Shown here one piece after another: positions 8,755 through 17,297 of a DNA stretch of 64,000 bases. Position 1 is the stretch's first letter. Every line of letters begins with the position of its first letter. The stretch comes from Legionella longbeachae (lineage in GTDB: Bacteria; Pseudomonadota; Gammaproteobacteria; Legionellales; Legionellaceae), in NCBI RefSeq assembly GCF_004283175.1, contig NZ_RXNW01000007.1, positions 62,001 through 126,000 on the forward strand. The letters run 5' to 3'. The position numbers and the translations under genes are program-made. The notes under the pieces are model-generated. The model was not told the origin of the DNA, did not search any database, and saw only the letters and a program-made list of their open reading frames with translations.

Positions 8755-9385
8755 ACGCTTTTTGAATAAAAAAAGTTATAAAAATTAATGTCAAGACTGT
8801 TTTTTTCTATTTTCTTTATATATAATAACCAGCCCGCTAAATTAGTTCAATTTAATTTTTCCTGTGGATAACTTTTAAATCATTATCATTTATTTGTATT
8901 CAAAATTTTTGTAAACAACCTGATTTTCCTTATTTATATTGAATTTATTGTATTTTCGTCATATTAGCATTATTTAGTGTTATCCACAAAAACTGTGGAT
9001 AACACTGTGAATAGACCATTGAATTGTTTGATAAATAAGCCCATTTTTTAAATGATTTATATTTAACCAATTACAAGCATGTAAATTATCCTAATTACCT
9101 ATATTTAGGTGAGATTAACAATTAAAAATATGAATGTTAATGTTTTGGTGAATGATTAAAAAAAATTGCAATGATGTGGTGCATTGAGGATTTTGTTATA
9201 GCAAGCTATCATGACAAATAGCATATGCCTATGATAACCTCTAACATTTTGAAAATGCGATCTATCTGGTAACAGTCATGATTAAGCAAAGAACAGTGTT
9301 TACTGCGCATGCTAAATACATCGTTCTGATTTTATAAGAAGATACTTTTCAGTAAGCTAAAAGATATATTAATGAGACTATTTTG
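8755..9385 (+). other. AT-rich intergenic region with three DnaA boxes (two as a palindrome)
   Basis: This 630-bp gap holds no convincing gene. It contains three perfect copies of the DnaA box TTATCCACA: 8863-8871 (reverse), 8980-8988 (forward) and 8994-9002 (reverse). The last two form a perfect inverted repeat with 13-bp arms, AGTGTTATCCACA (8976-8988) and its complement (8994-9006), around a 5-bp spacer AAAAC. The flanks are very AT-rich. A second, imperfect stem (GTTATA near 9195 against ATAAC near 9238, with inner GCTAT/ATAGC) lies closer to rlmD. The boxes could regulate rlmD-relA, titrate DnaA, or belong to an origin-like element. dnaA, dnaN, gyrB, rpmH and gidA are not adjacent, so I do not call it oriC. 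Confidence 0.6.
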
Positions 9386-10720
9386 ATGAGAAGAGCAAAG
9401 TCCAAAACAAATCCAGTTGTGCAAACTGCCCGAATTGATAATTTAAGCCATGATGGAAAGGGGGTTGCACGTATTAATGGTAAAGCGACTTTTATCCAAG
9501 GGGTATTGCCTGGTGAGTTAGTTGAGTTCCAGTACACGAGGGTAAAAAAAGATTTTGACGAGGGTTTCTTATTAAAAATTCTTGAACCATCATCTCTTCG
9601 TGTTACTCCTAAGTGCCCTCATTATGTAATGTGTGGTGGTTGTTCGCTGCAGCATCTAAGCCAAGAAGAACAAATCCATTTCAAACAAGACCAATTGTTG
9701 GATTTATTATCACGATATGGTCATACTAAGCCGCAGACTGTTTTGTCACCTTTAGTTGCTAATTATTGGAACTATAGAAATAAAGCACGACTTAGTGTGC
9801 GCTACGTGGAAAAAAAACAGGCCACGATGATTGGGTTTAGAGAACGTAATAACCCAAGGTATATTACTGAAATTACCCAGTGTCCAGTTTTAAACGCAAA
9901 ACTCGATTCAGATATCATGCCTTTAAGGCATTTGATAGACTCAATGGACAATAAATACTGCATTGCGCAAATTGAAGTTGCAGCTGGAGATGATGAGATT
10001 GCTCTAATTTTTCGAAATTTAACCCCATTAACAGCAGAAGATGAGCTTAAACTTAAAAAGTTTGCTGAAGAATATCATTATAAAATTTATCTTCAGCCTG
10101 GTGGTCCAGAGAGCATTTATTGTTTTTATCCTGCTGATTCTAATGAGTATTTAGCTTATCACTTACCGGATTTTCAAATTTCATTCGCTTTTCATCCTAC
10201 TGATTTTACACAAATTAATTCGATGTTAAATCAGTCAATGGTAGCTCTTGCATTACAACTGATGGACTTAAAAAGTACCGATATAGTGCTAGACTTATTC
10301 TGTGGGTTGGGTAATTTTTCACTTCCAATGGCTAAATTTTGTTCTAAAGTGCTCGGAGTAGAAGGCAGTAAAACGATGGTTGAAAGAGCATCTATGAATG
10401 CAAAAAAAAATCATCTTTCAAATGTTGAGTTTTATGCTGCTAATTTAGATGATGTCAATGAAGTGAAGAAGCTAGTGCAGCAGCCATGTAACAAAGTATT
10501 GATAGATCCTCCTCGATCTGGGGCACTTGAGATTGTGAAACAAATAGATTTGCTTAATCCAGAGCGTATCGTTTATGTGTCATGCAATCCTATTACATTG
10601 GCAAGAGATACAGATATTTTAGTAAATCAAAAAAATTATATATTGATAAAAGCAGGAGTAATGGATATGTTTCCTCATACAGCTCATGTTGAATCAATTG
10701 CGATGTTTGAGAAAGGGTAA
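9386..10720 (+). CDS. rlmD: 23S rRNA (uracil-1939-C5)-methyltransferase
   Basis: RlmD (RumA) makes m5U1939 in 23S rRNA using S-adenosylmethionine and carries an iron-sulfur cluster. The ATG at 9386 is chosen; a TTG just upstream (9383) is possible. The product has an N-terminal TRAM domain (about residues 10-65), cluster cysteines in [10 protein letters not shown] plus a later Cys in ITQCPVL, the SAM motif [13 protein letters not shown] near residue 305, DPPRSGA, and the catalytic Cys in VYVSCNP. A tiny frame (ATG 9372, Met-Arg-Leu-Phe, stop TGA 9384-9386) overlaps the start as TGATG, which may allow translational coupling because no good Shine-Dalgarno sequence is visible. relA follows after 5 bp, as in E. 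coli. Confidence 0.94.
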   Translation: MRRAKSKTNPVVQTARIDNLSHDGKGVARINGKATFIQGVLPGELVEFQYTRVKKDFDEGFLLKILEPSSLRVTPKCPHYVMCGGCSLQHLSQEEQIHFKQDQLLDLLSRYGHTKPQTVLSPLVANYWNYRNKARLSVRYVEKKQATMIGFRERNNPRYITEITQCPVLNAKLDSDIMPLRHLIDSMDNKYCIAQIEVAAGDDEIALIFRNLTPLTAEDELKLKKFAEEYHYKIYLQPGGPESIYCFYPADSNEYLAYHLPDFQISFAFHPTDFTQINSMLNQSMVALALQLMDLKSTDIVLDLFCGLGNFSLPMAKFCSKVLGVEGSKTMVERASMNAKKNHLSNVEFYAANLDDVNEVKKLVQQPCNKVLIDPPRSGALEIVKQIDLLNPERIVYVSCNPITLARDTDILVNQKNYILIKAGVMDMFPHTAHVESIAMFEKG

Positions 10721-10725
10721 AAGTT

Positions 10726-12930
10726 ATGGTTAGAGTAAAGGACACTATTCCATTATGTGCCGATGGTAGTATTGATGTGGAATTATGGCTTCATCAGCTA
10801 GGTGCAAAAGGCTATTTGGATAATCTTGAGCTCATCCGTGCTGCATGTACATTAAGCCAATTGGCAGGGCAAGAACATGCAACAGAAACCGGCCAATCAT
10901 GTTTGCAACAAGGTTTATCTATGGCTGATCTGCTTGCAGATCTTGAAGTAGATCAGGAAACACTTGCGGCAGCCATTATTTTTGAAAATGTACACTATGC
11001 TGATTTATCCGTTGATGATGTTGCCGAGCAATTAGGTCCTAATATTGCAAAGCTGGTAAAAGGTATAGAACGTATGAGTGCTATGCACAGTTTTCAAGCT
11101 TTGAATAAATATCCACAAAATAAACAGCAAATTGATAACATACGTAAAATGTTATTAGCAATGGTTGATGATGTTCGCGCTGTGTTGATTAAACTTGCTG
11201 AGCGCTTATGTGTATTGAGAACAGCTTCGCATTTATCTGAAGAATTACGTAAGCAATTAGCTACCGAGGCAATGGAAATCTATGCTCCTTTAGCTAATCG
11301 GCTTGGGATAGGAGCAATTAAATGGGAAATGGAGGATCTTGCTTTTCGTTATTTACATCCGGATGATTATAAGGCGATTGCTAAAGGTCTGAAGGCAAAG
11401 CGGTTGGAACGTGATAGCTTTGTTAATGCGATTGTTGCCCAATTGAATGAACAGATCAAAGCAAGTGGAATAGATCATTTTGCGGTTTATGGACGCTCAA
11501 AACATATTCATAGTATTTACAAGAAAATGACACGTAAGAATGTTTCTCTTGATGAAATTTATGATGCTACGGCGGTACGTGTACTAGTTGATACCAAGCC
11601 GCAATGTTATGAAGTATTAGGTATGGTACATACGCTCTGGAAGCAAATTTCTGCAGAATTTGATGATTACATTATTAACCCTAAAGCTAATGGCTATCAA
11701 TCATTACATACAGCGGTTCAAGGACCAGAAGGCAGGGTTTTTGAAGTTCAAATCAGAACGTTTCATATGCATGATTTAGCGGAAATGGGGGTAGCTGCAC
11801 ATTGGAAATATAAAGAAGGTGGCGGCAAACAAAAAGAAAGCCATGAACGTAAAATTGAATGGCTACGTGACGTTTTGGCTTGGCATAGGGAAATGGCAAG
11901 CAATAAAGGAGTTCCTGAGAGTAGTACTACTGAGTTTCTTGAAGATAGGGTGTATGTTTTTACTCCTGACGGAGACGTTCTCGATTTACCTCAAGGTGTT
12001 ACACCTTTGGACTTTGCTTATCATGTGCACAGTGATTTAGGCCATCGATGTCGTGGTGCGCGAATAAATGGCCATATAGTGCCTTTGACTTATCAATTGA
12101 AAACAGGTGATCGCGTAGAGGTTTTAACTGGGAAACAAATTAAACCTTCACGCGACTGGATTAATCCCCACTTAAATTACTTGAAAACTTCCAGGGCAAA
12201 AGCCAAAGTCTTACATTGGTTTAAAATGCAAGATTACGACCGGAATGTTCAAGAGGGGCGTGACCTATTAGATAAAGAGCTAAAATCTTTAGGTATAAAA
12301 TCAGATAAATTAAATGAAGTTGTTCCGATGTTGCATTTCAAAAAACTTGATGATCTTTATGCAAACTTAGGGCGTGGTGATATTAAGATAGGACAAATTA
12401 TTAGTAAAATTACGCCACCTACTCCATCTGAACTTAATTTAGAGCGATTTGTTAAACCCCACTCAAAACCCGAAGTTACGGGAAGTGATTTACGTATTGA
12501 GGGTGTTGGTAATTTGTTGACCTTTATGGCACGATGCTGCCAACCCGTCCCGGGAGATGCAGTAGTGGGGTATATTACTGTAGGACGAGGGGTCTCTGTT
12601 CATAGACAGGATTGTCCTAATATTATTCATGCCAGTGAGCGCCAAAAGCAACGTTTCTTACAAGTAAGCTGGGGAAGTGCTACACGTGAGAATTACGTAG
12701 TGGATATTCTTATTAAAGCTTTTGATCGTTCTGAATTACTTAAAGACATTACTTCTTTATTGGCAAATGAAAAAGCCCATGTTTACGCATTACAAACTCA
12801 AAGCAATAAACAAGAAAATATGGCTTATATTACTCTAACTGTGGATGTAGATGGTCTAAGTAGTTTATCTCGTTTATTAACAAAACTTGAACAAATACCT
12901 AATATTTTGGAAGCACGAAGGCAATTGTAA
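10726..12930 (+). CDS. relA: (p)ppGpp synthetase RelA
   Basis: RelA senses uncharged tRNA on ribosomes and makes (p)ppGpp, which in Legionella helps drive the switch to the transmissive phase. The 734-residue product is the long RelA/SpoT type. The N-terminal hydrolase-like domain lacks the His-Asp motif at the expected place (it reads FENVHYADL), so it should be hydrolase-dead. The synthetase domain has YGRSKHIHSIYKKM, the acidic EFDD motif typical of monofunctional RelA rather than the RxKD of bifunctional enzymes, and NPKANGYQSLHTAV. A TGS domain (EDRVYVFTPDGDVLDLP), a conserved Cys region (ARCCQPVPGD) and a C-terminal ACT domain follow. It is probably co-transcribed with rlmD and ends before a GC-rich hairpin. 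Confidence 0.96.
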   Translation: MVRVKDTIPLCADGSIDVELWLHQLGAKGYLDNLELIRAACTLSQLAGQEHATETGQSCLQQGLSMADLLADLEVDQETLAAAIIFENVHYADLSVDDVAEQLGPNIAKLVKGIERMSAMHSFQALNKYPQNKQQIDNIRKMLLAMVDDVRAVLIKLAERLCVLRTASHLSEELRKQLATEAMEIYAPLANRLGIGAIKWEMEDLAFRYLHPDDYKAIAKGLKAKRLERDSFVNAIVAQLNEQIKASGIDHFAVYGRSKHIHSIYKKMTRKNVSLDEIYDATAVRVLVDTKPQCYEVLGMVHTLWKQISAEFDDYIINPKANGYQSLHTAVQGPEGRVFEVQIRTFHMHDLAEMGVAAHWKYKEGGGKQKESHERKIEWLRDVLAWHREMASNKGVPESSTTEFLEDRVYVFTPDGDVLDLPQGVTPLDFAYHVHSDLGHRCRGARINGHIVPLTYQLKTGDRVEVLTGKQIKPSRDWINPHLNYLKTSRAKAKVLHWFKMQDYDRNVQEGRDLLDKELKSLGIKSDKLNEVVPMLHFKKLDDLYANLGRGDIKIGQIISKITPPTPSELNLERFVKPHSKPEVTGSDLRIEGVGNLLTFMARCCQPVPGDAVVGYITVGRGVSVHRQDCPNIIHASERQKQRFLQVSWGSATRENYVVDILIKAFDRSELLKDITSLLANEKAHVYALQTQSNKQENMAYITLTVDVDGLSSLSRLLTKLEQIPNILEARRQL

Positions 12931-12967
12931 AACGAAAATTTAAGGATGGATTGTAATATAATTGTTC

Positions 12968-12995
12968 GTTGGGCCAAGGCCCAACTTGCGATTTT
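12968..12995 (+). terminator. Rho-independent-type terminator after relA
   Basis: GTTGGGCC (12968-12975) and GGCCCAAC (12978-12985) form a GC-rich hairpin, followed by TTGCGATTTTTATT. The T-run is offset a few bases from the stem. Its place between convergent genes (relA plus, YceI minus) suggests it may work in both directions. Confidence 0.6.
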
Positions 12996-13036
12996 TATTA
13001 CTTAATAATGCTGTGCGAGGACGACAACATAGAGTT

Positions 13037-13618
13037 TTATTTTTTAACACCAACTACTTTAAAGTTTACTGTAACTTCATCTTTTATTTCATTGGTTTTT
13101 GACCAGTCGCCCTGACCAACGCCAAATTGAGTCCTTTTAATGACCGTACTCCCCGTAACAATTCCCTTATTAGGGTCAGATTGATCTCCAGTAAAATTCA
13201 AAGTTACTGGCTCAGTTTTATCACGAATAGTGAGCGTACCTACCGCCTTGTATGTATTATCTCCAGTTTTTTCAATTTGGGTTGATTTAAATTCAGCTTT
13301 TGGAAAAACCTTGGGGTTAAACCAATCAGGGGTAAGTAAAGTACTCTTTAGCTCAGAATAAGAAGCGCTTATTGAGTTAATATCAACAATAATGTCTATG
13401 CTGCTGTGATTTAAGTCGTTAGGGTCAACTAAAATAGTCCCCGTAAAGGTTTTAAATTGGCCTGTCACAGGAGCACCGTTTTGAGTAGCAGTGAAGGTTA
13501 ATTGACTTTCATTAGGGACAATTTCCCATTGAGGAACAGTTGCATTCGCTGCTACTGGTAATAATAAAGCTAATCCCGTAGACATAAAAGACTTCGCTAT
13601 AATAGTTTTAATGCTCAT
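13037..13618 (-). CDS. YceI family periplasmic lipid-binding-like protein (copy 1)
   Basis: The 193-residue protein has a cleavable signal peptide (cut likely after VAANA) and the YceI beta-barrel/lipocalin-like fold, with WEIVPNESQLTFTATQNG at the start of the mature part, the SELKSTLLTPDWFNPKVFPKAEF segment, and the TLTIRDKTEPVTLNF motif. YceI proteins bind isoprenoid-type lipids in the periplasm; the physiological role is poorly defined. The start is supported by AAGGAAA upstream. It is divergent from bufB across 155 bp, so the two may share a control region. A second YceI (47066-47656) lies next to the second bufferin precursor, which makes the association noteworthy. Confidence 0.88.
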   Translation of the reverse strand: MSIKTIIAKSFMSTGLALLLPVAANATVPQWEIVPNESQLTFTATQNGAPVTGQFKTFTGTILVDPNDLNHSSIDIIVDINSISASYSELKSTLLTPDWFNPKVFPKAEFKSTQIEKTGDNTYKAVGTLTIRDKTEPVTLNFTGDQSDPNKGIVTGSTVIKRTQFGVGQGDWSKTNEIKDEVTVNFKVVGVKK

Positions 13619-13773
13619 GATATTATTTCCTTTTAATCACGTAATTTTTTTGATGCTGGCAATATATTTATATAAATGATTGACTTATAACTCTTTGTTT
13701 AAAATATAATTTATAGTAATGGAAATATAGAACGGTTATTTTAATTAATCAAGAAACCCAATATTTAAAACTA

Positions 13774-14613
13774 ATGCGAATAAACGGTGATCAAATAGGT
13801 ATTGGTTTGAGGGAACCTCACTATTATCAGGTTCTTAAGGAAAAGCCTAACATTGATTGGTTGGAGGTTCATACAGAGAATTTTATGATTCATGGTGGGC
13901 CGCTGCATGATATTCTATTTTTGATTCGGGAGCTTTATCCTATAAGTTTTCATGGTGTTGGATTGTCCTTGGGATCTGTTCAGGGCATCTGTAAAAATCA
14001 TTTAAAAAGAATTAAAAAGCTAATCAATAAATTTGAACCTGTATTGCTTTCGGATCATTTATCATGGAGTAACACAGGAAAGTTTTACCTTCCCGATTTA
14101 TTGCCAGTTCCCTATAATGAAGAAAATTTAATAGCCATTGTTAATAATATTGATGCAGCTCAAAACTATTTGCAACGAACTTTGTTAATTGAAAATCCTT
14201 CTTCTTATTTTGAGTATCGAAATTCATCTTATTCAGAGGCTGAGTTTTTAGCAGAATTAGTCAAACGTACAGGTGTGCACATTTTATTGGATTTAAATAA
14301 CCTTTTTGTTTCTTGTTTTAATCATAATTGGGAACCTCATCAATACATTCAAGTTCTTCCCAAAAATGCAATCAAAGAAATTCATTTGACAGGGCATTCA
14401 GTATATACACAAGATAATAATAGCTTGCTTTTAGATACACATGATAACTATGTCTGCCAAGAGGTTTGGGATTTATACCGTTATGCTATAAGGTATACAG
14501 GTATTGTTCCGACATTGTTGGAATGGGATAGGAGTATACCTGCTTTGGAGGTTTTATTGAATGAGGCAAAAAAGTCAACCTATTATGTCAACGATGAAAC
14601 AAATACAGGATGA
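13774..14613 (+). CDS. bufB: BufB-like multinuclear non-heme iron oxidase (MNIO, DUF692)
   Basis: MNIO (DUF692) enzymes modify cysteines of ribosomally made precursor peptides; in bufferin systems BufB converts core cysteines into thio-oxazole-type groups that help bind copper. The 279-residue protein starts with the family hallmark IGIGLREPHYYQVL and carries the expected metal-ligand segments in order: WLEVHTENFM, SFHGVGLSLGS, LLSDHLSW, LLIENPSSYF, ILLDLNNLFVS, EIHLTGHS, LLDTHDNYV and LLEWDRSIP. No Shine-Dalgarno sequence is obvious upstream. The next gene, bufC, overlaps its end by about 50 bp. Precursors with the matching DUF2282 pattern lie at 17290-17562 and 46711-46974. The family call is firm; the exact substrate is inferred. 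Confidence 0.88.
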   Translation: MRINGDQIGIGLREPHYYQVLKEKPNIDWLEVHTENFMIHGGPLHDILFLIRELYPISFHGVGLSLGSVQGICKNHLKRIKKLINKFEPVLLSDHLSWSNTGKFYLPDLLPVPYNEENLIAIVNNIDAAQNYLQRTLLIENPSSYFEYRNSSYSEAEFLAELVKRTGVHILLDLNNLFVSCFNHNWEPHQYIQVLPKNAIKEIHLTGHSVYTQDNNSLLLDTHDNYVCQEVWDLYRYAIRYTGIVPTLLEWDRSIPALEVLLNEAKKSTYYVNDETNTG

Positions 14614-15367
14614 TTTTGCGACAACAATATTCAATCCAAATGAGATTGAATTTATGAAAAATATTTGTGAAAGCACAATAGCTCCTGGATTTCGATTAAA
14701 TATATACAGAAATAATATCTTTCAGACTCTATATCATGCTTTAGAAATAACCTTTCCAGCTGTTTGGAAATTAGTCGGGAAAGAATGTGCGGATAATTTA
14801 GCAGCTATTTTTTGTCGAGAGGAAGAAAACATGCCTAAAACTAACTGTCTTGATGATTGGGGGGCAGATTTTCCTCGGTTTTTACAAAATGTTGAGCCGA
14901 TTAGGCACCTTATTTATTTGCCTGACATAGCTGAAGTGGAGTGGTTGAAGCACATGAGTTATCGAGCTCCAAATTTTAGAGTCATCCACCCTTTAAAATG
15001 GTCAAAAAAGTTAGAATTTCCAGAAAAAATATACTTAATTTTTAATCCATCTGTTTACTTATTTTCGTCACCTTATTCATTAAAAGAGATTATGGACTTG
15101 ATTGAAAGGCCAGAAGAAAAACAAAATATTCATTTGAGGTCAGTCGAATGCTATATTGTTATTTCGAGGCAATATCAACGTGTGACTATTCACTGGATCT
15201 CTCAAGACATGTTTCGTTTTTTTATATCCCTTCAAAATGGTTTTTCATTAACTCATGCATATGAAGCTGTTTATGAAGCAAATCCTGATTTTAATTTACC
15301 TGGTGCATTGCAATTCATTAAAGAAAATCACTTGCTGTGGAAAATAAAGTGTACTTCTAATACCTAA
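14561..15367 (+). CDS. bufC: BufC-like DUF2063 partner protein
   Basis: DUF2063 proteins are the usual partners of MNIO enzymes in bufferin and related RiPP clusters and deliver the precursor to the iron enzyme. The 268-residue product begins with the family pattern (QIQDDFATTIFN), then FRLNIYRNNIFQTLYHALEITFPAVWKLVG and DDWGADFPRFLQN, with a beta-rich C-terminal part typical of the family. The chosen ATG (14561) has a GGAGG about 9 bp upstream inside bufB and overlaps it by 53 bp, so translation is probably coupled; an ATG at 14585 is the alternative. Five bases after the stop a dispersed repeat begins, followed by mobile-element debris. No DoxX-like bufD gene is present nearby. Confidence 0.84.
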   Translation: MRQKSQPIMSTMKQIQDDFATTIFNPNEIEFMKNICESTIAPGFRLNIYRNNIFQTLYHALEITFPAVWKLVGKECADNLAAIFCREEENMPKTNCLDDWGADFPRFLQNVEPIRHLIYLPDIAEVEWLKHMSYRAPNFRVIHPLKWSKKLEFPEKIYLIFNPSVYLFSSPYSLKEIMDLIERPEEKQNIHLRSVECYIVISRQYQRVTIHWISQDMFRFFISLQNGFSLTHAYEAVYEANPDFNLPGALQFIKENHLLWKIKCTSNT

Positions 15368-15420
15368 GTCGAGTTGACAATTTATCCCCACAACCTACGT
15401 GCAGGACTTGTTCGCGGCGT
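15368..15420 (+). repeat. Dispersed repeat, copy A
   Basis: The stretch reads GAGTTGACAATTTATCCCC, then ACAACCTACGTGC and ACTTGTTCGCGGCGTT. Related copies are at 46105-46158 (B), 25376-25423 (C) and, for the last part only, 48346-48374 (D). Copies A and B begin within a few bases after a gene's stop codon, and copy C lies just beyond the 3' end of the minus-strand ankyrin gene. Combining copies, the ancestral core appears to be a hairpin GCCGCGA-CTTGT-TCGCGGC. Confidence 0.65.
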
Positions 15421-15426
15421 TCTTAA

Positions 15427-15715
15427 TCAATAGCAGATTTCTTCATCTAGATCACGCCATTCTGGATTAAGCTCCTCAATTCAATTTAACTTCCATTGTC
15501 TGCACTAATTTTTGAAGCGTTTGTCACATCGGGCAGCTTCTACATAGGCATCATGAACCACATAATAAACCAATAGGTGTACATTGTACTGGGCTGTAAA
15601 TCCAGGAACCCTATTCTTTGTATGCTTCCAGACTCGTTTCATTAAATCTGACGTTGAACCGGTATCCAGTGTACCATTGCCTGCTTGCCATAAGATAAAC
15701 ATAAAAGGACCGCAT
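15427..15715 (-). pseudogene. GIY-YIG endonuclease-like gene, frameshifted
   Basis: Reading the minus strand in three frames recovers a single-domain GIY-YIG protein. A start at 15715 gives MRSFYVYLMASRQ; a shift then gives GTLDTGSTSDLMKRVWKHTKN and a VHLLVYYVVHDAYVEAARCDKRFK segment; a further shift gives IEELNPEWRDLDEEI ending at 15427. This is the usual architecture of small GIY-YIG family proteins, with the GIY and YIG motifs degraded (DTGSTSDL for YIGVTSDL) and at least two frameshifts, so it is not functional. It lies between dispersed repeat A and an IS5-family remnant, and both probably arrived by mobile-element activity. Confidence 0.7.
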
Positions 15716-15763
15716 CGTGTTTCCTTGTTTGAGTCATGTTGGACTAAACTTCAGTAGCCCTGA

Positions 15764-15975
15764 TTACATGGGCGGCCCAATAGAGGAGCAGGCCATGGCA
15801 AGCATTGACGCATCATTCCGCCTCAACTTGTCATGCCTTGTAGCAATGGATCAAAAATGTTACAGTCGTGCCAACACGTTTTCAACCAGATGGTGATGTT
15901 TGTACAGTCCCCAGCCAATATCAGAATGTGCCGTTTTAGAGTTATTCTTCCTGGGGATAATTGGAGTGGATACTT
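15764..15975 (-). pseudogene. IS5-family transposase C-terminal remnant
   Basis: The minus strand encodes, with a frame change, the C-terminal part of a DDE transposase of the IS5 superfamily: RKNNSKTAHSDIGWGLYKHHHLVENVLARL followed in another frame by ATRHDKLRRNDASMLAMACSSIGPP and a stop at 15764. The YKHRHLVEN and ATRYDK signatures place it in this family. The N-terminal two thirds and the left end are gone, so it is a relic. It lies immediately beyond the 3' end of the cyclase gene and marks a past insertion between bufC and the cyclase-bufA pair. Confidence 0.7.
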
Positions 15976-15983
15976 TTTAATTT

Positions 15984-17297
15984 CTACTTCCCAAGAACCA
16001 CTAAATCCATAGGATGATCCACTCCTGCCACAATTCGTGCTTTAAGTTCAACTATTTCTTCTTGTTTGATATAGCCTTGCTTTAAAGCCTCCATTAAAGA
16101 AAATGCCGTGGTTAATCCTTTTGAATGTTCTATTTTATTATGCTTTTCCAATTTTGCAGCTAAGTTTGCTGTCTCTCCAATCACGGTATATTCAAGTCTA
16201 TCTGCATTTCCTATAACTCCAAAAACAATTTCACCTACTGCAAGCCCTATACCAACATCAATAATGATTTCTTTTTCATTTTGTCTTTTTTCATTCCATG
16301 AAGACAACACAGAGAGTATCTCATCCGCTGCTTTTAGCGCATCTGCTGCATAAGTATGGGAAGAGGTGACTGCACCAAAGCTTGCCATAATTCCATCACC
16401 CATAAATTTATCAATACTTCCATTATGTTTTTGGATAATAGGCACAAGAATACGCTGATATTCTCCAAGTAACTTAATTAAACCGCTGGGTGATAAGGTA
16501 TTTGATGCTTTAGTAAAACCTCGCATATCCGTAAACATTATAGCTGCTTGTCGGATTTCGCCGTAACCAGCTTGCAATAAAGAGTCAGAACAGGTTATTT
16601 TTTTCACAACACCTGTATCAAAAAAACGTGCTAAATCTTTTGCTGCGCTGGTTTGTTCCACTGCCTGGAATAGTGTTTTTTTGGCGCGCTCTAGCACTAA
16701 AAAAAGGATAATAGTAACTAATAAAATTGATAAAAGTACGTCAAAGACGGAACCTAAATAAACACTTCGTGTAGAGGCGTAGGTAACATAATCCCAAGTA
16801 ATCACCTTCATTCCTGTACTTGCCAAAGTTTGCCAAACAATGATGCTCCAGCCTATCACTGCAGTTAAACCAGAAAGTAGTACCCATTCTGGTTCAAAAC
16901 GCAGAGCACGTAGAGTAATTAAAATGTAAACATAGTTAATATGGGTATTTTTCAAATTAATTGTTGGTGATGTTTGGTATTGCAAGTAATAGGTCCAAAT
17001 AATAAAAAGCAATAAGAGCATTTCTATTATTATTGATAATCCAAGCACTAAATGAGTTAATTGATTGGTGTAGGCAAACCATAACCTTGTTACTATTAAG
17101 ACAGCAAAGAGTGATAAACCTAATGAAGCGGAATGAACTGGAGCATTAGGGGTATAGCCTACCGGGGTGAAGCAGTTAATAATTATCAAAACTACTACTA
17201 CGCCTAATTGTACTCCTCCTACCAGTAACTCACTTTGATATTGTTGTACTTGTATCTCGTTTTTAACACGGGCTGGTAGCTGCTCATATCTAAGCAC
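15984..17297 (-). CDS. Membrane-bound class III adenylate/guanylate cyclase, coupled to bufA
   Basis: The protein has about six membrane helices (residues 15-205) and a C-terminal class III cyclase domain. The metal-binding motifs are FTDMRGFT (near residue 252) and KFMGDGIMASFG, followed by VGIGLAVGEIVFGVIG and YTVIGETANLAAKLE. In the last motif the transition-state Arg of NxxxR is Lys, so activity may be altered. I start it at GTG 17297, because GGAGGT (17302-17307) sits at ideal spacing and the start overlaps the bufA stop by 8 bp; the ATG at 17360 would overlap bufA by 71 bp and lacks a ribosome-binding site. It would make cAMP or cGMP in response to a membrane or periplasmic signal. Substrate is not determined from sequence. 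Confidence 0.86.
   Translation of the reverse strand: MLRYEQLPARVKNEIQVQQYQSELLVGGVQLGVVVVLIIINCFTPVGYTPNAPVHSASLGLSLFAVLIVTRLWFAYTNQLTHLVLGLSIIIEMLLLLFIIWTYYLQYQTSPTINLKNTHINYVYILITLRALRFEPEWVLLSGLTAVIGWSIIVWQTLASTGMKVITWDYVTYASTRSVYLGSVFDVLLSILLVTIILFLVLERAKKTLFQAVEQTSAAKDLARFFDTGVVKKITCSDSLLQAGYGEIRQAAIMFTDMRGFTKASNTLSPSGLIKLLGEYQRILVPIIQKHNGSIDKFMGDGIMASFGAVTSSHTYAADALKAADEILSVLSSWNEKRQNEKEIIIDVGIGLAVGEIVFGVIGNADRLEYTVIGETANLAAKLEKHNKIEHSKGLTTAFSLMEALKQGYIKQEEIVELKARIVAGVDHPMDLVVLGK

Noticed and set aside
9195-9238. Small RNA or attenuator upstream of rlmD
   Set aside because: The nested stems are imperfect and lack a T-run or promoter, so there is not enough to call a gene.
8755-9385. 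Chromosomal replication origin at the DnaA-box cluster
   Set aside because: The boxes are perfect, but no dnaA, dnaN, rpmH, gidA or gyrB lies nearby and GC skew cannot be computed here, so I keep it as a DnaA-box region only.
9372-9386. Leader peptide Met-Arg-Leu-Phe before rlmD
   Set aside because: The four-codon frame with TGATG overlap is real in sequence, but it has no ribosome-binding site of its own, so it is only noted in the rlmD entry.
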